Assembly (NCBI GenBank): GCA_902795715.1 | Contig: CADBME010000038.1 | Coordinates: 1-26,625, forward strand | Direction of reading: 5' to 3' | Source of the DNA: an uncultured Lachnospiraceae bacterium | GTDB taxonomy: Bacteria; Bacillota_A; Clostridia; Lachnospirales; Lachnospiraceae | DNA: 26,625 nt | Made by a program: the position numbers and the translations under genes | Notes under the pieces: generated by a model | The model's database searches: none | The model's input: only the letters and a program-made list of their open reading frames with translations | Told to the model about the DNA's origin: nothing | Part shown: positions 16,656-24,286 of the stretch, one piece after another | Numbering within the stretch: the stretch's first letter is position 1 | How the letters are laid out: each line of letters begins with the position of its first letter

Positions 16656-18164
16656 TTACTTACTGATGTCGACCCACATGCAGGGCTTGATCGTACAGAA
16701 GTCAGCTGAGGCCTCATAACCATAGGACATTACTGTGCGTTCCGGATTCACGAAAGCCATGGAACCGGCATACTTTCCGGGAGTTCTGATCCACCAGTTG
16801 GTCTCGCTCTTAGGGATTCTGGCAGGTTCCATAGAAGAATAATACTTGACCTCTTCCGCTGTCAGAAGGAAAACTTTGTCCACGGTTGGATTGCCTGCAG
16901 GTATGTTGTAATCATTGTTGCGGGCTCCGCGAAGCTCTGTATCCAGGATCAGCTTTCGCTCTTCGTCTGTAAACTGGGCACCCAGGAATCCCGGGGGATC
17001 CTTTTCCGGGTCCGTGCTGTCTGCGTCGTTCAGCCATTGACGAATGGAAGAATTCTCCCAGGTCAGCTGGTCTGTTTCGTGGTCATGGAAGGTCAGGATT
17101 TCTCCGGTGACCTGATTCTTGTGCATGGCGCTGTCTTTGAGAAGGAAAACACGGTCATCCTCTTTTTCAAGGATTCTCCAGTTCATATTTCCGAAAGCGA
17201 TAATCTGGCCGAGGCCGGATTCGTAATCTTCGGGGTGGCGAAGCCGCTCCAGCTCCAGGTTGACAAGGCGCCGGTCACTGTCCTTATAAGGCTTGTCCGG
17301 CTCAGTAGCGGCCGCACGGAAATCGCCGATGGCCGTTGGAATATCCATACGTTTTTCTGCATCCAGACCGGCCTGATAACGGGTTTTGATGTAGGTATCA
17401 AATATGGAATCATCGCCATGGTCAAGAACATATTTATAAGCCTGCCATGCACCCTCGTTATCACCGATCGCACTTTCTGTCATTCCCAGGATACGGCGAA
17501 AATGAATGGTTCTGGCAAAGGCAAGAAATGCAACAATGCAGGCAATAACCGCCAGACTGACGATCAGACTGTGGCGCCTTAGCTGCTTTGTCTTGTCTCC
17601 GGCCATTTGCAAACAAAGTTTAGCCTGTTCTTCAGAATCTTCGCAGGACTTAGTCCTTTCATACAATTCGGGAGTAACCCACTTTTCATTGATAGGATGC
17701 TTGATTTCATATTTGTGAATACGGTCAAATATGTTGTGGGCATTTTGATAGTCGCTGGGGGTCTTTGCATTATCCCGAACATTGCAGGCTTCCTCATACA
17801 GGGCAATCTTTCCCTCAGACCGAATCGTGAACTTTTTACGGCCCAGTTTGCGGATGGCATCGGTGTAAACCTCAGCTAACTCTTCGTCGTGTTCGACATC
17901 ACGAAAATAATTCCTTGCTTTACGGATATACTTGATGGCCCGGGTATAGTACTTATCCTGATCCTCAAACTGCTTCATGTGTTCGGCAATGTTGATGTAT
18001 CGGTCAGCAGTCGCAAGATCTGCCTTCATCTGTTCCTCAGGAGTTACGTCTTCCTCGAAAATCTTTTCATCAAGAACAATATCGACTTTATCTTTGTCAT
18101 ACGGAGAATCTCCGGATGAGTCATCGTCGAGAAGGATATCGACTTTTTCTTTGTCGTCAGCCAT
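16656..18164 (-). CDS. TPR-like, single-pass membrane protein with C-terminal DUF6273 domain
   Basis: The 502-residue protein opens with a duplicated acidic motif, KVDILLD at about 7-13 and KVDIVLD at about 26-32. A helical region (about 45-195) with paired Tyr/Ala-rich helices looks TPR-like. One transmembrane helix lies at about 199-217 after KTKQLRRH, so the N-terminal half should be cytoplasmic. A further helical repeat region (about 225-310, with GDNEGAWQAYKYVL and MDIPTAIGDF) and a DUF6273 domain (about 316-500, WRILEKEDDRVFLL ... WWIRTPG ... MWVDI) would be outside. DUF6273 is common in Lachnospiraceae; its function is unknown to me. I chose the ATG at 18164 because AGGAAGGG precedes it; 18182 adds six codons. 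It stands alone between terminator and promoter. Confidence 0.75.
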   Translation of the reverse strand: MADDKEKVDILLDDDSSGDSPYDKDKVDIVLDEKIFEEDVTPEEQMKADLATADRYINIAEHMKQFEDQDKYYTRAIKYIRKARNYFRDVEHDEELAEVYTDAIRKLGRKKFTIRSEGKIALYEEACNVRDNAKTPSDYQNAHNIFDRIHKYEIKHPINEKWVTPELYERTKSCEDSEEQAKLCLQMAGDKTKQLRRHSLIVSLAVIACIVAFLAFARTIHFRRILGMTESAIGDNEGAWQAYKYVLDHGDDSIFDTYIKTRYQAGLDAEKRMDIPTAIGDFRAAATEPDKPYKDSDRRLVNLELERLRHPEDYESGLGQIIAFGNMNWRILEKEDDRVFLLKDSAMHKNQVTGEILTFHDHETDQLTWENSSIRQWLNDADSTDPEKDPPGFLGAQFTDEERKLILDTELRGARNNDYNIPAGNPTVDKVFLLTAEEVKYYSSMEPARIPKSETNWWIRTPGKYAGSMAFVNPERTVMSYGYEASADFCTIKPCMWVDISK

Positions 18165-18221
18165 AGAAACCCTTCCTTTCATAAGTGCTTTTCTTCTTCA
18201 TTAAAAAGGTACTTAAACTCA

Positions 18222-18227
18222 ATTATA
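18222..18227 (-). promoter_or_regulatory. Candidate -10 for the DUF6273 gene
   Basis: A perfect TATAAT on the minus strand, about 60 bases before the start codon. The -35 at 17 bp, TTTTAT, is poor. Confidence 0.4.
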
Positions 18228-18367
18228 TTAACACTTTTTGGCCGATAAAACAAGTCTATTTCTTTGCATTTCGGCAGGTAGACCCCGTTTAGAGGATAAT
18301 AGAGTGAAAAAGACCTCTTCTTTAACAAAAGATCACAAAGAAAAGCAACAAATATTTGCAGAAACGA

Positions 18368-18396
18368 TTGTAATAAAAAATAAAATTTGATAAAAT
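18368..18396 (+). promoter_or_regulatory. Promoter of the small secreted protein gene
   Basis: TTGTAA (18368-18373), 17-bp spacer, TAAAAT (18391-18396) with TGA directly before it (extended -10), in a very A/T-rich stretch. Confidence 0.65.
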
Positions 18397-18459
18397 ATTA
18401 AAAAATGTTACGGAATCCTTTTGTCTCAGCATCATGTTATTTTTAAGGAGGAGATCATT

Positions 18460-19140
18460 ATGAAAAAACAGTTAGGAATGTTCGTCATGACAGCCTGCAT
18501 GGCCCTGTTTTTAGCATTCAGCCTGCCGGGTATGGCCAAAGCGGAGAGTCTTGGAGTGGCCGATCAGCCGGCTAAGGTTGCCGAAGTGGCTGCGCCGGGA
18601 ACCCTCAATGCCAGTACAGTTATCATGAAGATTGGCACACTTTCACCAACCTATGTGTCTTTAGAGTTTAATGATAGCACCTATGAAAAAGAAATACAGC
18701 TGATAAACAGGTTTTATAAAGTAGTAAAAACTACAACCTGCTATACATATGGCAGCTTTTCTTTGGCCAAGAACAATATATATTATCTTCGTTTCCGCCT
18801 TAGAGCTTATGATTATAAGACAGGCTCCTATGTATATGGCGACTGGTCCGGCAGGAGGGGTATCTGTACTGTAGGGTACAGCCTGAAGCTTACGGGCGGC
18901 AAGGTTCGTTATAAAGCGCCCAAGGTTAAAGGAGTCAAAAACTTTAAGATTTATTTATCCAAGTCTTCCGGATCCAAGTATAAAAAGATTAAGACTCTGA
19001 AGCCCGGAAAGAGCTTCAAGTTCAATAAATTCCGGGGCAAGAAGCTTAAGAAGAATAAAAAATACTATTATTATTCCATTGCCAAAGCCAAGAACGGATT
19101 AAATTTCCTTTGCCCGGCCGGCTATTGGTGGATCTACTAG
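18460..19140 (+). CDS. Small secreted protein, FN3-like, Lys/Tyr-rich C-terminus
   Basis: This 226-residue protein has a clear signal peptide (1-28, ending AKA before ES) and no wall anchor or membrane helix afterwards. Residues about 45-135 and 138-215 look like two beta-sandwich modules: the second, with LTGGKVRYKAPKVKGVKNF, YLSKSSG and LKKNKKYYY, resembles the fibronectin type III-like repeats of Lachnospiraceae surface proteins. The C-terminal half is strongly basic, which would favour binding to cell-wall polymers. I see no catalytic motif. AAGGAGG at 18445-18451 fits the ATG at 18460; an in-frame TTG at 18421 is not needed. It has its own promoter and terminator. Function unknown. Confidence 0.8.
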   Translation: MKKQLGMFVMTACMALFLAFSLPGMAKAESLGVADQPAKVAEVAAPGTLNASTVIMKIGTLSPTYVSLEFNDSTYEKEIQLINRFYKVVKTTTCYTYGSFSLAKNNIYYLRFRLRAYDYKTGSYVYGDWSGRRGICTVGYSLKLTGGKVRYKAPKVKGVKNFKIYLSKSSGSKYKKIKTLKPGKSFKFNKFRGKKLKKNKKYYYYSIAKAKNGLNFLCPAGYWWIY

Positions 19141-19160
19141 AAAAATATAAAGGCTTTTTA

Positions 19161-19192
19161 AAAACCGTCTGCCAATCGGCAGGCGGTTTTTT
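19161..19192 (+). terminator. Terminator after the secreted protein gene
   Basis: CCGTCTGCC pairs with GGCAGGCGG (one wobble) across a four-base loop. Flanking A and T runs lengthen the stem and provide the U-tract. Confidence 0.9.
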
Positions 19193-19218
19193 CGTCTAAG
19201 TTTATTAATAATTAATGA

Positions 19219-19247
19219 TAGACGAGGAAGTGGTTTTGTCATATAAT
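19219..19247 (+). promoter_or_regulatory. metG promoter
   Basis: TAGACG (19219-19224), 17-bp spacer, perfect TATAAT (19242-19247). The leader is about 97 bases and holds no T-box or SAM riboswitch that I can recognise, only the hairpin at 19309-19335. Confidence 0.6.
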
Positions 19248-19308
19248 AAATAAGATTGCACTTTTGAAGGAGTATCAGACAGGATTTGATAGAGAAAGAC
19301 ATTGAAGT

Positions 19309-19335
19309 CATCTCCCTGCCATAGATGGGGAGATG
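19309..19335 (+). other. Leader hairpin just before the metG ribosome binding site
   Basis: CATCTCCC (19309-19316) pairs perfectly with GGGAGATG (19328-19335) over an 11-base loop, ending five bases before GGAGG at 19341. Confidence 0.5.
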
Positions 19336-19350
19336 AACGAGGAGGAAACC

Positions 19351-21330
19351 ATGAGTAAAAAACCTTATTACATTACTACTGCCATTGCCTACACTTCAGG
19401 CAAGCCCCATATAGGAAACACCTATGAAATCGTACTGGCGGATGCCATCGCCCGCTTCCGCAGGAAAGAAGGCTATGATGTGTTTTTTCAGACCGGTACG
19501 GACGAGCACGGACAAAAGATTGAGCTGAAGGCCCATGAAGCCGGAGTGACTCCCAAGGAGTTCGTGGATAAGGTGGCAGGCGAGATCAGGAGAATTTGGG
19601 ATCTGATGAACACTTCTTATGATAAGTTCATGCGCACAACCGACGACGATCATGAAAAACGTGTCCAGAAGATTTTCAAGAAGCTCTATGACCAGGGTGA
19701 TATCTATGAAGGCCATTATGAAGGCTGGTATTGTACTCCTTGTGAATCTTTCTTTACCGAGTCCCAGCTGGTAGACGGCAAATGTCCCGACTGCGGACGG
19801 CCGGTTTCCATGGCCAAAGAGCCGGCTTACTTCTTCCGTATGAGCAAATATGCGGACAGGTTGATTGATCATATTAATAAGCATCCGGAATTTATCCAGC
19901 CTGAGTCCAGGAAGAATGAGATGATGAACAACTTCCTCCTTCCGGGGCTCCAGGATCTTTGCGTGTCCAGAACTTCTTTCTCGTGGGGAATTCCTGTTGA
20001 CTTTAATCCCAAACATGTGGTTTATGTCTGGCTGGACGCTTTGAGCAACTATATTACCACACTGGGTTACGACGTGGATGGAAACCATGGTGATCTCTTT
20101 AAGAAATACTGGCCGGCAGATATCCATGTTATCGGCAAGGATATCATCCGCTTCCATACCATTTACTGGCCTATCTTCCTGATGGCCCTGGATGTGCCTC
20201 TGCCTAAACAGGTATTCGGACATCCCTGGCTGCTCCAGGGTGACGGCAAGATGAGCAAGTCCAAAGGAAATGTGATCTATGCCGATGATCTGGTAAATAT
20301 GTTCGGCGTAGATGCAGTTCGTTATTTTGTTCTGCACGAGATGCCCTTTGAAAATGACGGCGTGATCACCTGGGAGCTGCTGGTGGAAAGGATGAACTCC
20401 GATCTGGCCAACACTCTGGGCAATCTGGTAAACCGTACTATTTCCATGACCAACAAGTATTTTGATGGAATAGTGGAAAACGGCGGCGTAACAGACGGAT
20501 TTGATAAAGATCTTATGGATGTGGCCCTTGACACCAAGAGGGATGTAATCCGGGCTATGGACCGTCTCAGAGTGGCCGATGCCCTGACATGTATTTTCAA
20601 CCTCTTTAAACGCTGCAACAAGTACATCGATGAGACCATGCCATGGGTTCTTGCCAAAGAAGAGAAGGATAGGGACCGTCTGGCTACTGTTCTCTACAAC
20701 CTGGTTGAAAGTATCACGATCGGCGCATCTCTCCTGGAACCCTTTATGCCGGAAACAGCGGAAAAGATTTTTGCCCAGTTGAATTCCTCCAGCCGGTCCA
20801 TGGATGAGCTTGATATTTTTGGCCTCTATCCCTCCGGATCCAAAGTGACGGATAAGCCGGAGATTCTCTTCCAGAGATTGAAAATGGAAGAGGTAATCGC
20901 CCAGGTGGATGCCATGTATGCCGGAAGAAATTCAGGCGCAGAGGCTGACAGTGCCGATGGCGGGGAAGAAAAGAGCGAGGATGTAATCGATATCGAAGCA
21001 AAAGAAGAGATTACTTATGACCAGTTCATGGATATGCAGTTCCAGGTAGGTGAGATCATAGCCTGTGAGGCAGTAAAGAAATCGAAAAAACTCCTTTGTT
21101 CACAGGTTCGGATCGGAAGCCAGACCAAACAGATTGTCTCCGGAATTAAGAAGTACTACAGTCCGGAGGAGATGGTAGGAAAGAAAGTAATGGTTCTGGT
21201 AAACCTGAAGCCGGCAAAACTGGCAGGGGTTCTTTCCGAAGGCATGCTGCTCTGTGCTGAGGATGCAGATGGAAATCTTTCCCTCATAGTGCCTGAGAAG
21301 GATATGCCGGCCGGAGCAGAGATTCAGTAG
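19351..21330 (+). CDS. metG: Methionyl-tRNA synthetase with C-terminal tRNA-binding domain
   Basis: The enzyme charges initiator and elongator tRNA-Met. The 659-residue protein has HIGN at 20-23, a four-cysteine zinc knuckle (Cys128, 131, 145, 148) and KMSKS at 300-304. An acidic linker (about 530-550) joins the body to a C-terminal EMAP/Trbp111-type tRNA-binding domain (about 552-659, with FQVGEI and SQTKQIVSGI), which also mediates dimerisation. I chose the ATG at 19351, which has GGAGG at 19341-19345, over the one six codons upstream at 19333, which overlaps a hairpin arm. The single-knuckle, TRBD-bearing form is usual in Firmicutes. A terminator separates it from tatD. Confidence 0.97.
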   Translation: MSKKPYYITTAIAYTSGKPHIGNTYEIVLADAIARFRRKEGYDVFFQTGTDEHGQKIELKAHEAGVTPKEFVDKVAGEIRRIWDLMNTSYDKFMRTTDDDHEKRVQKIFKKLYDQGDIYEGHYEGWYCTPCESFFTESQLVDGKCPDCGRPVSMAKEPAYFFRMSKYADRLIDHINKHPEFIQPESRKNEMMNNFLLPGLQDLCVSRTSFSWGIPVDFNPKHVVYVWLDALSNYITTLGYDVDGNHGDLFKKYWPADIHVIGKDIIRFHTIYWPIFLMALDVPLPKQVFGHPWLLQGDGKMSKSKGNVIYADDLVNMFGVDAVRYFVLHEMPFENDGVITWELLVERMNSDLANTLGNLVNRTISMTNKYFDGIVENGGVTDGFDKDLMDVALDTKRDVIRAMDRLRVADALTCIFNLFKRCNKYIDETMPWVLAKEEKDRDRLATVLYNLVESITIGASLLEPFMPETAEKIFAQLNSSSRSMDELDIFGLYPSGSKVTDKPEILFQRLKMEEVIAQVDAMYAGRNSGAEADSADGGEEKSEDVIDIEAKEEITYDQFMDMQFQVGEIIACEAVKKSKKLLCSQVRIGSQTKQIVSGIKKYYSPEEMVGKKVMVLVNLKPAKLAGVLSEGMLLCAEDADGNLSLIVPEKDMPAGAEIQ

Positions 21331-21358
21331 GTCGTTTTATATATAAACCAGTAAGAAA

Positions 21359-21404
21359 GAAGCCGGAAGAACAATGCCTTTATAAAGCAGGTCTTCCGGC
21401 TTTT
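21359..21404 (+). terminator. Terminator between metG and tatD
   Basis: AGCCGGAAGA (21361-21370) pairs with TCTTCCGGCT (21392-21401), with a loop that can pair further (TGC/GCA) and a short TTTT. No obvious promoter follows before tatD, so read-through is possible. Confidence 0.75.
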
Positions 21405-21470
21405 CATCAGATACGGATTGAGACTCCCTCGCCTTTGGGGGCTAAGCAAAGGGCTGCAGAGGTAGATAAA

Positions 21471-22241
21471 ATGATTTTCGAGACACACGCCCACTACAAT
21501 GACAGAAAATATGATGAAGACAGGGATAAGCTGCTCGAAGCCCTCCCTGGAGAGGGGATTGGCCGGGTTATCAATGTCAGCGCCAGCTGGCAGGACATGT
21601 TGGATACCCTGGATCTGGCCTCGCGATGGCCTTTCCTGTATGCTGCAGTCGGCATTCATCCGGACCATGTGGGAGAGCTGGACCAGGATCGCATGGAAAA
21701 GCTTAGGGAATACTGCCATGCGGAAAAGGTAGTCGCTGTCGGAGAGATCGGTCTGGATTACCACTGGAACGTGGAGCCGAAAGAGATACAGAAAAAATGG
21801 TTCAGAGCCCAGCTTTCCCTTGCCCGGGAAGAAGGGCTCCCTGTAGTCATTCACAGCAGGGATGCCGCCCGGGATACCTTTGATATAATGAAGCAGGACC
21901 ACGATGGTCAGGATGGGGGAATTATCCACTGCTATTCCGGGTCTGTGGAGATGGCCAGAGAGTATGTTAAGCTTGGTTATATGATCGGGGTCGGCGGGGT
22001 GGTCACTTTCAAAAACGGCCGCGTCCTGAAAGAAGTGGTGAAGGAAATACCGATTCATCATATCGTAGTTGAAACAGATTGCCCTTATCTGGCTCCGGTG
22101 CCTTACAGAGGGAAAAGAAATTCCTCGGCCTATCTTCCCTATATCATTGGCCAGATAGCCGCTATTAAAGAGATGGACCCCAAAGAGGTGGAGGAGAGAA
22201 CCTGGGAAAATGCCATGAAGGTTTATCGCATGAATTCTTAA
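21471..22241 (+). CDS. tatD: TatD-family metal-dependent deoxyribonuclease
   Basis: The 256-residue TIM-barrel hydrolase belongs to the TatD group, metal-dependent DNases with 3'-5' exonuclease activity linked to DNA repair. The metal ligands are all in place: His6 and His8 in ETHAHYND, Glu92 in GEIGLDYHW, His128 in VIHSR, His153 in HCYSG and Asp203 in ETDCPYLAP. The ATG at 21471 gives the normal N-terminus; a TTG 12 codons earlier is in frame but the extra residues are unlike the family. AGAGG lies eight bases upstream. It is followed at once by rsmA, the usual Firmicutes order except that rnmV is not between them. Confidence 0.95.
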   Translation: MIFETHAHYNDRKYDEDRDKLLEALPGEGIGRVINVSASWQDMLDTLDLASRWPFLYAAVGIHPDHVGELDQDRMEKLREYCHAEKVVAVGEIGLDYHWNVEPKEIQKKWFRAQLSLAREEGLPVVIHSRDAARDTFDIMKQDHDGQDGGIIHCYSGSVEMAREYVKLGYMIGVGGVVTFKNGRVLKEVVKEIPIHHIVVETDCPYLAPVPYRGKRNSSAYLPYIIGQIAAIKEMDPKEVEERTWENAMKVYRMNS

Positions 22242-22268
22242 ATGAGGGACGATCTGCAGGGAGGAAGT

Positions 22269-23144
22269 ATGGGAAAACTCAGTAATCCGCAGGAAACGAT
22301 TGCGGTTTTAAAAGAACATCAATTTACATTTCAGAAAAAATACGGACAGAACTTTCTTATCGATCCCAGAGTACTTGATAAGATCATCGACGCAGCAGAG
22401 ATCGGGCCGGATGATTTTGTTCTGGAAATCGGGCCGGGTATCGGAACCATGACCCAGTATCTCTGTGAGAGAGCCGGAAAGGTTTGTGCTGTCGAGATTG
22501 ACAGAAAGCTGATACCGATTCTGCAGGACACCTTGAAGGAGTATGACAATGTGGAAATCATCCACAATGATATTTTGAAGGTGGATATAGGAAGGATAGT
22601 GGCGGAGGAAAACGGAGGAAAACCGATCAAGGTCGTAGCCAATCTTCCTTACTATATTACGACACCCATTATCATGACTCTTTTTGAAAAAGAAGTCCCT
22701 CTTTCTTCTGTCACCGTCATGGTACAGAAGGAGGTTGCCGCACGGATGCAGGCAGGGCCGGGGAGCAAGGACTATGGGGCGCTGTCTCTGGCTGTCCGCT
22801 ATTATGCACAACCCTATATAGCTGCCTTTGTTCCTCCCAACTGTTTTATTCCAAGGCCGGCAGTAGGGTCCGCCGTAATCCGCCTCACCCGTCATAAAGA
22901 AAGACCGGTTACGGTCAAAGATCCGGCTTTTATGTTCAAAATAATCCGGGGATCATTCAATCAAAGGAGAAAGACTCTGCAAAATGGTTTATATAATTCT
23001 CAGGAGCTGAGGATTCCCAAGGAGAAAGTGGTGGAGGCATTGGAAGCTATGGACCTGCCTCCCAATATACGTGGGGAAAAGCTGACACTGGATCAGTTTG
23101 CCAGACTGTCCGACCTCCTTTGTCCTGATGATGAGAACCGGTAG
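22269..23144 (+). CDS. rsmA: 16S rRNA dimethyladenosine transferase
   Basis: RsmA (KsgA) dimethylates two adjacent adenosines near the 3' end of 16S rRNA, a late checkpoint in small-subunit assembly. The 291-residue protein has GQNFLID at 26-32, the SAM-binding VLEIGPGIG at 51-59, the acidic VEID at 75-78 and the catalytic NLPYYI at 125-130; SFNQRRKTL follows in the C-terminal domain. I chose the ATG at 22269, which matches the family N-terminus (about 12 residues before the FxKxxGQNF block) and has GGGAGG at 22259-22264, although the four-base spacing is tight. The ATG at 22242, directly after the tatD stop, would give 300 residues and is possible. Confidence 0.95.
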   Translation: MGKLSNPQETIAVLKEHQFTFQKKYGQNFLIDPRVLDKIIDAAEIGPDDFVLEIGPGIGTMTQYLCERAGKVCAVEIDRKLIPILQDTLKEYDNVEIIHNDILKVDIGRIVAEENGGKPIKVVANLPYYITTPIIMTLFEKEVPLSSVTVMVQKEVAARMQAGPGSKDYGALSLAVRYYAQPYIAAFVPPNCFIPRPAVGSAVIRLTRHKERPVTVKDPAFMFKIIRGSFNQRRKTLQNGLYNSQELRIPKEKVVEALEAMDLPPNIRGEKLTLDQFARLSDLLCPDDENR

Positions 23145-23174
23145 ACAAACTTTACTCTGCAGCAGGTGAGTGGG

Positions 23175-23708
23175 ATGAAAAAAATGACAGAAGATGAAAA
23201 ATATATGAGACAAGCCATCCGTCAGGCCGGGAAGGCAGCGGCTATCGGAGATGTCCCCATCGGTTGCGTGATTGTCCATGAAGGAAAGATTATCGCCAGA
23301 GGTTACAATCGCCGCAACAAAGATAAAACAGTTCTTGCCCACGCGGAACTCCTGGCTATGCGAAAAGCCTGTAAAAAGATCGGAGACTGGAGACTTGAGG
23401 AATGTACTATGTATGTTACCCTGGAGCCCTGTCAAATGTGTGCAGGAGCTATAGTTCAGGCTCGAATTCCCAGGGTGGTTATAGGAAGTATGAATCCCAA
23501 AGCCGGGTGCGCAGGGTCTATATTGAACCTGCTTGAGGTAAAGGAATTCAACCATCAGGTGGAAATCCGTACCGGAGTCCTCCGGGAAGAATGCTCACAG
23601 ATCCTGTCCTCTTTTTTTAGAGAATTAAGAGAAAAACAGAAGGAAAAAAAGGTTAAGCAGAAAACAGAAGCAGGGGAAACAGAAGAAGCCATGGAAGTCG
23701 CCACTTGA
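23175..23708 (+). CDS. tadA: tRNA(adenine34) deaminase
   Basis: TadA converts A34 to inosine at the wobble position of tRNA-Arg(ACG). The 177-residue protein has the zinc and catalytic motifs HAE (His56, Glu58) and PCxxC (Cys86, Cys89 in EPCQMC). The NRRNKDKTVLAHAE and GSMNPKAGCAGS blocks are typical of TadA rather than of cytidine or guanine deaminases. The C-terminal tail (about 150-177) is highly charged, Lys/Glu-rich, and extends beyond the usual enzyme. The ATG at 23175 is preceded by AGGTGAG; a second ATG three codons later is also plausible. Its stop codon lies inside the -35 hexamer of the SRP RNA promoter. The tadA-SRP RNA order is conserved in Bacillus. Confidence 0.95.
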   Translation: MKKMTEDEKYMRQAIRQAGKAAAIGDVPIGCVIVHEGKIIARGYNRRNKDKTVLAHAELLAMRKACKKIGDWRLEECTMYVTLEPCQMCAGAIVQARIPRVVIGSMNPKAGCAGSILNLLEVKEFNHQVEIRTGVLREECSQILSSFFRELREKQKEKKVKQKTEAGETEEAMEVAT

Positions 23709-23733
23709 CAAGAGAATTAAAATCAGATATATT
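23705..23733 (+). promoter_or_regulatory. SRP RNA promoter overlapping the tadA stop codon
   Basis: Perfect TTGACA (23705-23710), 17-bp spacer, TATATT (23728-23733), the strongest promoter in the window. Transcription would start near 23741, exactly where the RNA's 5' stem begins. The tadA TGA stop (23706-23708) is within the -35. Confidence 0.85.
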
Positions 23734-23741
23734 GTAACTTA

Positions 23742-24005
23742 CCGTGCAGCTGGGGAGTTAGCGGCGTCCTGTACCTGCAATCCGCTATAGCAGGAGTGAT
23801 GGTCGGCCCCGGATGACTTATGGATGGAGCTGCCCTTTATAAGTGGTGTTGACAATTGGGTCTCGCGCAACAGAAGCCTTTGAACCGTGTCAGGTCGGGA
23901 ACGAAGCAGCACTAAGGAGGATGTTTTGTGTGCCGCGAGGGTGCCTGGTTCGAGCTAACTGTAGAGGTAACGTCTGTTGGTAAGCATACAAAGCCGACCG
24001 CACGG
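23742..24005 (+). ncRNA. ffs: Signal recognition particle RNA, large (Bacillus-type)
   Basis: About 264 nt. The ends pair, CCGTGC (23742-23747) with GCACGG (24000-24005). The SRP core is GTGTCAGGTC ... GAAGCAGCAC at 23887-23912, which binds Ffh (SRP54), with GGAA tetraloop at 23898-23901. The long 5' part with GGGGAGTTAGCGGCG and the 3' return strand give the Alu domain (helices 1-5) of the Bacillus/Clostridium type rather than the 4.5S form. The tetraloop closing pair is G-C (23897/23902) where C-G is usual. A T-run follows at once. Together with Ffh and FtsY it targets nascent membrane and secreted proteins. Confidence 0.95.
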
Positions 24006-24012
24006 TTTTTTT
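24000..24012 (+). terminator. T-run ending SRP RNA transcription
   Basis: The closing 3' arm GCACGG is followed directly by seven T (24006-24012), so the RNA's own terminal helix can act as the terminator stem. Confidence 0.7.
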
Positions 24013-24062
24013 ATATTAATATATGTTTATGAGGCTTATTATGAAGCAAGCCTAAATAAGAT

Positions 24063-24129
24063 GGGAGCGTCGCAGTAATGTTCTCGCCCGTTTATAAAAG
24101 AATGGGCAGAGCGTAACTGTGACGCTCTC
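24063..24129. repeat. 67-base near-perfect hairpin of unknown role
   Basis: GGGAGCGTCGCAGT (24063-24076) pairs with ACTGTGACGCTCTC (24116-24129) with only G-U wobbles; after one A/A mismatch the pairing continues ATGTTCT with AGAGCGT, then CCC/GGG, with an A/T-rich loop near 24090-24103. Only TTT follows, so it is a poor terminator. It may be a second SRP RNA terminator, a dispersed palindromic repeat or a small RNA. The rest of the 670-bp gap holds the SRP RNA, the CIRCE promoter and the hsp20 leader. Confidence 0.6.
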
Positions 24130-24244
24130 TTTATGTCTGTATAAGAAATCATGTTCCCGGAGCCGGCAGCACCGGCAGGCAGAATAATCTGATAGAAAAC
24201 AGCAGATACTCAACAAAATGTTCACAGAAAATTCACAATTTTTA

Positions 24245-24271
24245 TTAGCACTCGCTATTGACGAGTGCCAA
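24245..24271. promoter_or_regulatory. CIRCE operator (HrcA binding site)
   Basis: TTAGCACTC (24245-24253), nine bases, GAGTGCCAA (24263-24271): the CIRCE inverted repeat with one mismatch in the right arm. It covers the -35 of the promoter below. HrcA would repress until heat or folding stress titrates GroE. Confidence 0.93.
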
Positions 24272-24286
24272 TAAACGTGTTATAGT
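24258..24286 (+). promoter_or_regulatory. Promoter of the small heat-shock protein gene
   Basis: TTGACG (24258-24263), 17-bp spacer, TATAGT (24281-24286). The -35 sits inside the CIRCE spacer, so HrcA binding would directly block RNA polymerase. The leader is about 85 bases. Confidence 0.8.

Noticed and set aside
21324..22061. A 245-codon open frame antisense to tatD
   Set aside because: Overlaps the full catalytic core of tatD and starts inside it; no support.
24063..24129. tRNA or rRNA gene
   Set aside because: It folds as one long hairpin, with no cloverleaf arms, T-loop GTTCGA or CCA end.
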